Origin: Hyphomicrobiales bacterium
Lineage (GTDB): Bacteria > Pseudomonadota > Alphaproteobacteria > Rhizobiales > HXMU1428-3
Direction of reading: 5' to 3'
Assembly (NCBI GenBank): GCA_021775385.1
Contig: JAJFHW010000052.1
Location: 1 to 5,127, forward strand
DNA length: 5,127 bases
The translations under genes and the position numbers were made by a program. Positions 1 through 4,348 of the stretch are shown in pieces. The notes beneath the pieces were generated by a model. It was not told the DNA's origin. It searched no databases and saw only the letters and a program-made list of their open reading frames with translations. The first letter of the stretch is position 1, and every line of letters begins with the position of its first letter.

Positions 1-945
1 GATTGCATCTGGCATATAAAGGCCAAATACGGGAGCTGTATTAATATTAATTGCATCGTCTTTATCACTTGCGTCTAAGCCATTTCCTTCGATTGAATGG
101 TCCTTTGCACCAAGCGGTTGAATTTCTGTGATTTGACCTGAGGCGATATCCAGAACAGCAACAGAGTTAGCTTCTTGCAATGTGATGAAGGCTTTGCTGC
201 CATCTTCTGAGACTGCAATATATTCAGGCTCAACATCGTCGGATAGAAGTTTACCATCAAAAATACGAACACCAGCAGCTTCTAGTGCTGCTTGATAGAT
301 ATCAAAACTTGTAAAATCAACCGTGTTCACATCAGCGTTTTCGATACCATTTGAAATATCGATGATGCTAATTGAGCCCTTAGGGTCTATGCCGTTGTCG
401 GCTTCACCTTCGTTAGCAACAAGTAGTTTCTTCCCATCTGGTGTGAACGTCACCATGTCTGGTAAAGACCCAACTTTTACTGAGCCAAGTAACGTGCCAT
501 TTGCATCATAAAAGGCAATAAATCCTTCGTCTGTTACAGTGTCAGCTTCGATAGCGACAGCGACGATACCATTTGCAACAGCGACACTGTTTGGGCCACC
601 CGTTTGTGTACCGTTTAATGCGCTCACATCAATTGAGCCAACTTTAACAGGAGTTTTTGGATTTGAGATGTCTAGAATATCAACTGTTTTGCTTTCACTG
701 TTTGTAATAAACAAACGTTGTGAAGCAGGGTCATGAGCTACAATTTCAGATGAATCTTCGCCTTGGCCCGTTTCGAAAGTACCAAGAAGTGAAAGTTCTA
801 TTTTTGCATCATCATTAGCTTGGTTATGTTTTTGATGAAACTTATGTGAAAATTTTTGGTAGAATTTAGATGACTTGTGACCATGATTATGATCTGAATA
901 GTCATAAGACTTCCAGATATTAAAAGACTTGAAATTATAACCCAT
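1..945 (-). CDS. Choice-of-anchor I family beta-propeller protein, N-terminal part (cut by window edge)
   Basis: An uninterrupted reading frame of 315 codons begins at the ATG at 945-943 and runs off the left edge. AGAGGT at 956-951 is a good ribosome binding site 5 bases upstream. From about residue 50 the protein reads as a repeat-bladed propeller. Characteristic pieces are a blade around residues 60-95 (SEIVAHDPASQRLFITN, then VDILDISNP), GGPNSVAVANGIVAVAIEAD at 116-135, and LPDMVTFTPDGKKLLVANEGE at 161-181. These match the choice-of-anchor I family, extracellular proteins related to esterase/alkaline-phosphatase-like propellers and often joined to various C-terminal surface or secretion modules. 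The first 45 residues contain no hydrophobic signal peptide and are rich in His, Lys and Ser (His at 19, 21, 23, 34, 37 and 40). Lack of a signal would fit type I secretion through a C-terminal signal lying outside the window; that is inference. Substrate and function are unknown. The family call is fairly sure. Confidence 0.85.
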   Translation of the reverse strand, partial: MGYNFKSFNIWKSYDYSDHNHGHKSSKFYQKFSHKFHQKHNQANDDAKIELSLLGTFETGQGEDSSEIVAHDPASQRLFITNSESKTVDILDISNPKTPVKVGSIDVSALNGTQTGGPNSVAVANGIVAVAIEADTVTDEGFIAFYDANGTLLGSVKVGSLPDMVTFTPDGKKLLVANEGEADNGIDPKGSISIIDISNGIENADVNTVDFTSFDIYQAALEAAGVRIFDGKLLSDDVEPEYIAVSEDGSKAFITLQEANSVAVLDIASGQITEIQPLGAKDHSIEGNGLDASDKDDAININTAPVFGLYMPDAI

Positions 946-961
946 AATTTACCTCTTGATT

Positions 962-977
962 TGTTCGGCGAGGAACA
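962..977. repeat. Short dyad TGTTC-N6-GAACA upstream of the left gene
   Basis: TGTTC at 962-966 is the exact reverse complement of GAACA at 973-977, with six bases between. It lies 17-32 bp before the start codon of the minus-strand propeller gene, so it would fall in the leader or at the promoter start. It could be a small hairpin or an operator. With only 5-bp arms, chance is possible. Confidence 0.25.
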
Positions 978-988
978 TACCACCCTGT

Positions 989-1016
989 TTTGATCCGATA
1001 GATTTGATCCGTTAGA
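989..1016. repeat. Tandem 14-bp direct repeat upstream of the propeller gene
   Basis: TTTGATCCGATAGA (989-1002) is followed immediately by TTTGATCCGTTAGA (1003-1016): two 14-bp units with one mismatch. They lie 44-71 bp upstream of the start codon of the minus-strand gene, where an activator or repressor could bind. On that strand each unit ends in GGATCAAA. Both a direct-repeat operator and a simple local duplication fit. Confidence 0.55.
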
Positions 1017-1406
1017 CCAGTGCTATCTGAGATTTTCATGAAATTAAATTCATCTGCAGTCGAGCGAACAGCTTGATTGCAGACGGTAGTATTTCAATCA
1101 GTCTTGAATGACAGTAAGATGAAAAAAATGAGGTCTTTGTTCGAATACCTAAGTAAAAAAACAAGCTGTGTAAACGTCTTGGAATGGGAGTTGAAAATAA
1201 GTCGTTAGTCTCTCTATATTTAAAGAAGCCTTTGCTAAGAACACAGCACAAATATGCAAAAGCCGTAAAGAAAGTTAGTCTTACTATATTTAATGAAGGT
1301 TCCTGGTTTGTCGAAAAAGAACAACCTTTCTTAAAACAACTCTACAATCTCCTAAAAACTCCAACACCAGAAAGAAAAATTCAGGTGAAGAAAATCCAAG
1401 TTTTAA

Positions 1407-1585
1407 ATTAACGTTACCATTGATGAACTAACCAAGTGATGCAGGGTTGTCACCAGAGCGACCATATATATGAATGGATTGATAAAAAAAGTTTTCCGAA
1501 ACAAATCAAATTTGGTGGCAAAGCACTTTGACTTCGCACAGAGATTGAGCAGTATGATGAAATTCAGCACCCAAAAACGCTTTAA
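1407..1585 (+). pseudogene. Decayed AlpA-like / excisionase-family helix-turn-helix gene
   Basis: Three frame pieces rebuild one small DNA-binding protein. In the frame from 1416 the translation reads TIDELTK, stop (TGA 1437-1439), CRVVTRATIY. After one extra AT in the ATATATAT run (1464-1471), the frame shifts to the one containing codon 1472 and reads EWIDKKSFPKQIKFGGKAL. A TGA at 1529-1531, where the family usually has Trp, is followed by LRTEIEQYDEIQHPKTL and TAA at 1583-1585. The series TIDEL, RATIYEWI, FPKQIK, GGKA, LRTEIE follows the AlpA family, small winged-helix regulators and excisionase-like proteins of prophages and integrative islands. No clear start codon remains. Two in-frame stops and one dinucleotide indel make it non-functional as read. 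No integrase remnant was recognised beside it. The match was made by eye and needs a profile search. Confidence 0.6.
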
Positions 1586-1607
1586 CTGACTCTAATTTCA
1601 GCAGTAA

Positions 1608-1796
1608 TTCTGTGCACAAAATAAACCGGAACTGAACTTTAACAATCCATTTAGGCTAATCTTATATCCAATTATTTTAGAATCTATTGATTTATATGGA
1701 GAAAGTGGTGAACCAAATCTTTGCTGGTTCGAACCGAATTTTTGTCATCTTACAAAATTGGGCAATCCATTTAAAGGAAAGATAGCACTAACTTAA
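1608..1796 (+). other. Unassigned 62-codon open stretch without a start codon
   Basis: Between TAA 1605-1607 and TAA 1794-1796 one frame stays open for 62 codons but contains no ATG, and I saw no ribosome binding site. It begins FCAQNKPEL and contains LILYPIILESIDLYGESGEP followed by a Cys/Trp/Phe-rich part. I do not recognise a family. It follows the AlpA-like relic and could be another eroded island gene, or simply chance. The 11-mer CAATCCATTTA occurs twice in it, exactly 40 codons apart (1643 and 1763). Confidence 0.2.
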
Positions 1797-1900
1797 TGAA
1801 AATCTATGCCAGCTCCTAATTTATTCTGCAATGGGTCAGATGCTGCCTTTCTCAGTAAGAGAAAATTACGTCTGTTTTTGAGTGAAAAGCAAAACTTTCC

Positions 1901-1945
1901 TGCAAAAAATGTTACAGTTTACGGTGTTTTGTAACAATTTTTGCA
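1901..1945. promoter_or_regulatory. 16-bp near-perfect inverted repeat upstream of fccB (candidate operator)
   Basis: The left arm TGCAAAAAATGTTACA (1901-1916) and the right arm TGTAACAATTTTTGCA (1930-1945) are complementary at 15 of 16 positions, around a 13-base centre (1917-1929). The right arm covers the -35 element of a promoter candidate leading to fccB, which suggests a repressor or activator site. As RNA it would form an AT-rich stem-loop. Its low GC content makes an intrinsic terminator less likely, although a T-rich stretch follows. The cognate regulator is unknown. Confidence 0.55.
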
Positions 1946-1956
1946 AGTTTTATAAT
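1929..1956 (+). promoter_or_regulatory. Sigma-70-type promoter candidate P1 for fccB
   Basis: A perfect TATAAT (1951-1956) stands 16 bp after TTGTAA (1929-1934), a partial match to TTGACA. Transcription would begin near 1963, giving a leader of about 130 bases before the ATG at 2095. The -35 overlaps the right arm of the 16-bp dyad, and the start falls at a second palindrome. Confidence 0.4.
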
Positions 1957-1960
1957 TTTT

Positions 1961-1978
1961 TGAACGAATTTTCATTCA
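1961..1978. repeat. 18-bp near-palindrome at the predicted fccB transcription start
   Basis: TGAACGAATTTTCATTCA pairs at 7 of 9 symmetric positions. It lies just after the TATAAT of P1, where a bound repressor would block initiation. AT-rich dyads of this size suit small winged-helix repressors such as ArsR-type sulfide sensors, but nothing in the window identifies the protein. Confidence 0.35.
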
Positions 1979-1982
1979 TTTC

Positions 1983-2012
1983 TTGACTTAAAATTGATCT
2001 CCTAAATTCAAT
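1983..2012 (+). promoter_or_regulatory. Alternative promoter candidate P2 for fccB
   Basis: TTGACT (1983-1988) is a strong -35 match and is followed after 18 bp by TTCAAT (2007-2012), a four-of-six -10. The start would be near 2019, about 76 bases before the ATG. The 9-mer TTGACTTAA recurs at 2030-2038 without a convincing -10 downstream. Confidence 0.3.
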
Positions 2013-2082
2013 AATTCGTTTCTTCAGCATTGACTTAACTGCTTTTGCGGAAAACTATGTACATATAGAAATTTTTGCTTTG

Positions 2083-2090
2083 GGAGGTGA
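2083..2090 (+). promoter_or_regulatory. fccB ribosome binding site that decides the start
   Basis: GGAGGTGA lies four bases before ATG 2095, an almost ideal Shine-Dalgarno arrangement. The in-frame TTG at 2080 would place this sequence inside the coding region and has no ribosome binding site of its own, so translation should start at 2095. Confidence 0.85.
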
Positions 2091-2094
2091 GGGT

Positions 2095-3381
2095 ATGACT
2101 AGGATTGATCGTAGGCGGTTTGTGCAGTTTGTAACATCCGTTGGAGTGTCGGCTGTTGCGGCTGGTGCTCCCTCTTCTTTTGCTCTTGCTGAAGGCAAGG
2201 GTAAGGTTGTTATCATTGGCGGTGGTGCGGGCGGTGCTTCTGTTGCTCATTATCTTAAAAAGGGTGCCCCGCAATTGGATGTTACTTTAATTGAGATCCA
2301 GGCTAAATATACGACCTGCTTTTTCTCCAATCTCTACCTTGGTGGGTTCCGCACATTGGACTCGATCACTCATGATTATGAGGGATTGAAAAAGCTTGGC
2401 ATCAAGGTCATCTCTGAATTAGCGACTGGTGTCGATACAACTAAAAAGCGAGTGACGCTGAAGACTGGCGATAAGATTTCTTACGATAAGTTGGTTCTCT
2501 CTCCTGGGATTGATTTTAAGTATGACGCGATTGAAGGCTATTCAGCGGAAGCTGCTAAGACTATGCCTCATGCGTGGCGCGCTGGTGTTCAGACGCAGAT
2601 TTTAAAAACACAGTTAAAAGAAATGAAAGCTGGTGGAACCGTTGTTATGGCGGCGCCGCCTAATCCTTATCGCTGTCCTCCTGGGCCTTATGAGCGGGCT
2701 TCGATGATTGCTCATTATTTGCAGAAACATAAGCCTGGGTCGAAATTGATGGTTTTTGACACCAAGGAAAAGTTCTCCAAGATGGCTTTGTTCCAAGAAG
2801 GCTGGCTTGATTATTATGAAAACATTATTGAGTGGGTTTCGCCTGAGTTCACTGATGGTGGCATTAAAAAAGTTGATGTATCTGCGATGACGGTGACCAC
2901 CGGGGATGGTGAAGTGACTAAAGCTGATGTTGCAAATATTATCCCGGCGCAAAAGGCAGGTAAGATTGCTCACATTGCTGGCTGTGCCAAAGGTGATTGG
3001 TGTCCGATTAATCCAAAGGATTTCTCTTCTACCCTTCAGAAAGATGTTTATGTGATTGGCGATGCTTCGATTGCTAAAGCTATGCCGAAGTCTGCCTTTT
3101 CGGCGAACAGTCAGGCCCGTGTTGTAGCGAACGCTATTCAGGCTGAGCTTGTGGGCAAGCGAAAGTTTCCGGCACGTTTCAGAAACACGTGTTGGTCAAT
3201 GATTTCAGTTGATAATAGCGTTAAGGTTGGGGCTAATTATACGGCTGGTCCTGAGGCTCTTATTACTAAGGATAAATTCATTTCGAAAACGGGTGAGACT
3301 GATGAACTGCGCAAAAAGACATTTAATGAGTCCTTGAGCTGGTATGATAGCATCACAAAAGAGATGTTTGTAAAATCATAA
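2095..3381 (+). CDS. fccB: Flavocytochrome c sulfide dehydrogenase, FAD-binding subunit (FccB/SoxF type)
   Basis: This 428-residue protein is the flavoprotein subunit of the periplasmic enzyme that oxidises sulfide to sulfur or polysulfide and passes electrons to a c-type cytochrome. The N-terminus is a Tat signal: IDRRRFVQF, a hydrophobic stretch, and a likely cut after ALA (residues 30-32), so the folded protein would be exported with FAD bound. A Rossmann motif GGGAGG follows at about 42-47. The family's key cysteines are present: Cys75 in YTTCFFSN (site of the covalent thioether to FAD in characterised enzymes), and Cys194 in YRCPPGPYERAS with Cys366 in NTCWSM (the redox-active disulfide pair). 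VIGDASIA near 320 is the second FAD-contact motif, and the C-terminal flavin-binding domain ends with SLSWYDSITKEMF. Length is normal for the family. I place the start at ATG 2095 because of the ribosome binding site at 2083-2090; an upstream in-frame TTG would add five residues. A cytochrome gene lies tail-to-tail 4 bp away. Confidence 0.95.
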   Translation: MTRIDRRRFVQFVTSVGVSAVAAGAPSSFALAEGKGKVVIIGGGAGGASVAHYLKKGAPQLDVTLIEIQAKYTTCFFSNLYLGGFRTLDSITHDYEGLKKLGIKVISELATGVDTTKKRVTLKTGDKISYDKLVLSPGIDFKYDAIEGYSAEAAKTMPHAWRAGVQTQILKTQLKEMKAGGTVVMAAPPNPYRCPPGPYERASMIAHYLQKHKPGSKLMVFDTKEKFSKMALFQEGWLDYYENIIEWVSPEFTDGGIKKVDVSAMTVTTGDGEVTKADVANIIPAQKAGKIAHIAGCAKGDWCPINPKDFSSTLQKDVYVIGDASIAKAMPKSAFSANSQARVVANAIQAELVGKRKFPARFRNTCWSMISVDNSVKVGANYTAGPEALITKDKFISKTGETDELRKKTFNESLSWYDSITKEMFVKS

Positions 3382-3385
3382 AGCG

Positions 3386-3724
3386 TTATTGTTTTTGGCA
3401 GGTTTTGTCTGGTTGTTTTAATGAATGAAAATAAAGTGCTAATGCTTTCATTTGTTCGTCATCTAATGATTTAGCAACTGAGATCATGGTCTCATTTTTT
3501 AAGGTTCCATTTTTATAGGACTTCAAAATTTTAATGAAGCTGTCCGGTTCTATTCCGACTATGGATGGAATGCCTTCAGTTTTTGCATTATTTTTATGGC
3601 ACACGCTGCACTCTTTGCTGAGATATTCTCCATACTCTTTTAGTTCATTCGCATTTAGAGGAAGGATTGAATGAGAGGCAATTAGTACGAGCATTGCGCA
3701 GATGAAACAAAATTTCCCAGGCAT
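3386..3724 (-). CDS. Secreted monoheme class I cytochrome c, possible FccA-like partner
   Basis: This 112-residue protein has a Sec signal peptide (basic start PGK, hydrophobic core to about residue 23, likely cut after LNA at 23-25). A single heme site, CSVCH, lies at 39-43. Met80 in NGTLKNETMISVAKSLDDEQ is the probable second axial iron ligand. The order CxxCH, GIPSIVG, ILKSYKNGT, ETM, LDDEQMKALALYFHSL is typical of the c4/c553-like domains found in cytochrome subunits of flavocytochrome c. Because fccB is adjacent, the natural inference is that it accepts electrons from FccB. Known FccA subunits may be diheme or, as in green sulfur bacteria, monoheme of about this size. It could instead be a soluble electron carrier. 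It is convergent with fccB rather than in an operon with it. AAGGA lies about 10 bases before the ATG. Cys109 near the C-terminus is outside the heme motif. Confidence 0.8.
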   Translation of the reverse strand: MPGKFCFICAMLVLIASHSILPLNANELKEYGEYLSKECSVCHKNNAKTEGIPSIVGIEPDSFIKILKSYKNGTLKNETMISVAKSLDDEQMKALALYFHSLKQPDKTCQKQ

Positions 3725-3750
3725 TCGTTATCTTTCCTTAATTAGCTCTT

Positions 3751-3767
3751 GGTGGTCAATGAGCACC
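3751..3767. promoter_or_regulatory. 17-bp near-palindrome with a T-N11-A LysR-type motif
   Basis: GGTGGTCAATGAGCACC is symmetric about A3759 at 7 of 8 pairs. T3753 and A3765 form the T-N11-A core typical of LysR-type regulator boxes. It sits 27-43 bp upstream of the cytochrome start codon, just downstream of the predicted transcription start, so binding there might repress. A LysR-type gene lies about 600 bp away. The pairing of regulator and site is inference. Confidence 0.4.
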
Positions 3768-3769
3768 GA

Positions 3770-3825
3770 GGAGGTAACATCCATTATGATTTTTAATTTT
3801 AAAAAAATCAACTCTGCTTACCTCC
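3770..3825. repeat. 8-bp inverted repeat bracketing the cytochrome promoter
   Basis: GGAGGTAA (3770-3777) and TTACCTCC (3818-3825) are perfect reverse complements separated by 40 bp. The predicted -35 and -10 elements lie between them. They could be two half-sites for one regulator; the arms are short enough that coincidence remains possible. Confidence 0.4.
3783..3811 (-). promoter_or_regulatory. Sigma-70-type promoter candidate for the cytochrome gene
   Basis: On the minus strand TTGATT (3811-3806) is followed after exactly 17 bp by CATAAT (3788-3783). Transcription would start near 3776, giving a leader of about 52 bases. This would let the cytochrome be transcribed independently of the MAPEG gene upstream, although no terminator was seen between them and read-through is possible. 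Confidence 0.4.
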
Positions 3826-3839
3826 CCGTCACCCTCATG

Positions 3840-4232
3840 TCAGCCTTTAAAACATACATAAATGATAAGAAGGATACAAAGTTGGCCTGCAAGCCAGACG
3901 GCTGTTCTGATGTAGGGAATATTGGCAATGTAAATGAGTGTGAAGGCGAGGCGCAAGGCTATGTAGGTGATCGCTATTAGTTGGATTGTTGGGGTTAGGA
4001 GATTGCCTATAGCGATGGCGATGATGAGAGGAAGGAATACGGCCATGTTTTCCATATTGTTGACAAGGCTTCTCTCAATTCGCCTGCCCATATCTGGTAC
4101 AATAACTCTTTTATCTCGTTTGCCAGTGCCCCACAAGATGCCAAATGTTAAGGCGATATAAGTCCCGTGTAGCATGATTAAGCTGAGTTGGATTAGTGCC
4201 GCTATAATCAATATATAAATTTCAAAAGCCAT
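3840..4232 (-). CDS. MAPEG family integral membrane protein
   Basis: This 130-residue protein has four hydrophobic segments (about 3-30, 62-80, 82-101 and 108-128), the layout of MAPEG proteins (membrane-associated proteins in eicosanoid and glutathione metabolism). Family hallmarks are the segment after the first helix, RRIERSLVNNMENMAVFLPL (51-70, with Arg54, Asn58 and Glu61), and the later RLAFTLIYIANIPYIRTAVW stretch (94-113). Bacterial members are mostly uncharacterised; some relatives use glutathione for conjugation or peroxide reduction, but no activity can be assigned here. AGAAGGGATG about 7 bases upstream supports the ATG at 4232. The gene lies 115 bp upstream of the cytochrome gene on the same strand and is divergent from a LysR-type regulator 116 bp away, which makes it a plausible target of that regulator. 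Confidence 0.85.
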   Translation of the reverse strand: MAFEIYILIIAALIQLSLIMLHGTYIALTFGILWGTGKRDKRVIVPDMGRRIERSLVNNMENMAVFLPLIIAIAIGNLLTPTIQLIAITYIALRLAFTLIYIANIPYIRTAVWLAGQLCILLIIYVCFKG

Positions 4233-4315
4233 TGTTCATCCCTTCTAATTATTTGTAGAGATAGACTTATTTTGGATCTAGGGGTAAGTAAATAGATACG
4301 CGGTTACCAAGAATG

Positions 4316-4327
4316 TCCATATTTGGA
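4316..4327. promoter_or_regulatory. Short dyad TCCATATTTGGA between MAPEG and LysR genes
   Basis: TCCA (4316-4319) and TGGA (4324-4327) flank TATT in the middle of the divergent intergenic region, 22 bp before the LysR-type start codon. LysR-type regulators commonly bind between themselves and a divergent gene. The outer T and A here are 10 rather than 11 apart, so the fit to the classic box is imperfect. Confidence 0.25.
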
Positions 4328-4348
4328 TGAATAGAGTGAGGTGTGTTT

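Larger units (their letters stand above)
946..2094. other. Long region without an intact gene; AT-rich, partly decayed
   Basis: About 1.15 kb separates the left gene from fccB, and every reading frame is broken into short pieces. The supportable contents are listed separately: a 14-bp tandem repeat and a short dyad near the left gene, a decayed AlpA-like gene at 1407-1585, a start-less open stretch at 1608-1796, and a dyad-rich promoter zone at 1900-2040. A 75-codon frame at 1184-1411 starts with ATG, but it has no recognisable domain, a poor ribosome binding site and a lysine-rich composition typical of AT-rich non-coding DNA, so I do not call it. The stretch looks like the remains of accessory DNA between two conserved gene blocks. 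Confidence 0.6.

Noticed and set aside
962..977. GTTC/GAAC dyad as a LexA SOS box
   Set aside because: The alphaproteobacterial LexA motif is a direct GTTC-N7-GTTC repeat; this is an inverted pair with six bases between.
1119..1208. 29-codon plus-strand frame starting MKKMRSLFEYL
   Set aside because: Very short, only a weak Shine-Dalgarno and no family resemblance; indistinguishable from chance.
1184..1411. 75-codon ATG frame in the intergenic region, plus strand
   Set aside because: No recognisable domain, weak ribosome binding site and lysine-rich composition expected from AT-rich non-coding DNA; not supported as a gene.
1726..1735. GGTTCGAACC resembling a tRNA T-loop, as at a tRNA-derived attachment site
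   Set aside because: The flanking bases do not form the five-pair T-stem and no acceptor or anticodon arm is present; it is just a 10-bp palindrome.
1994..2011. TTGATCTCC... as an FNR/Anr box upstream of fccB
   Set aside because: The second half does not read ATCAA at the required four-base spacing.
2614..2973. 119-codon frame antisense to fccB
   Set aside because: It lies wholly inside a confident conserved gene, is Arg/His-rich like typical antisense shadows and has no domain.
3787..3810. AT-only hairpin (TGATTTTT / AAAAATCA) as a terminator after the MAPEG gene
   Set aside because: The stem has almost no GC pairs and coincides with the spacer of a promoter candidate; too weak for an intrinsic terminator.
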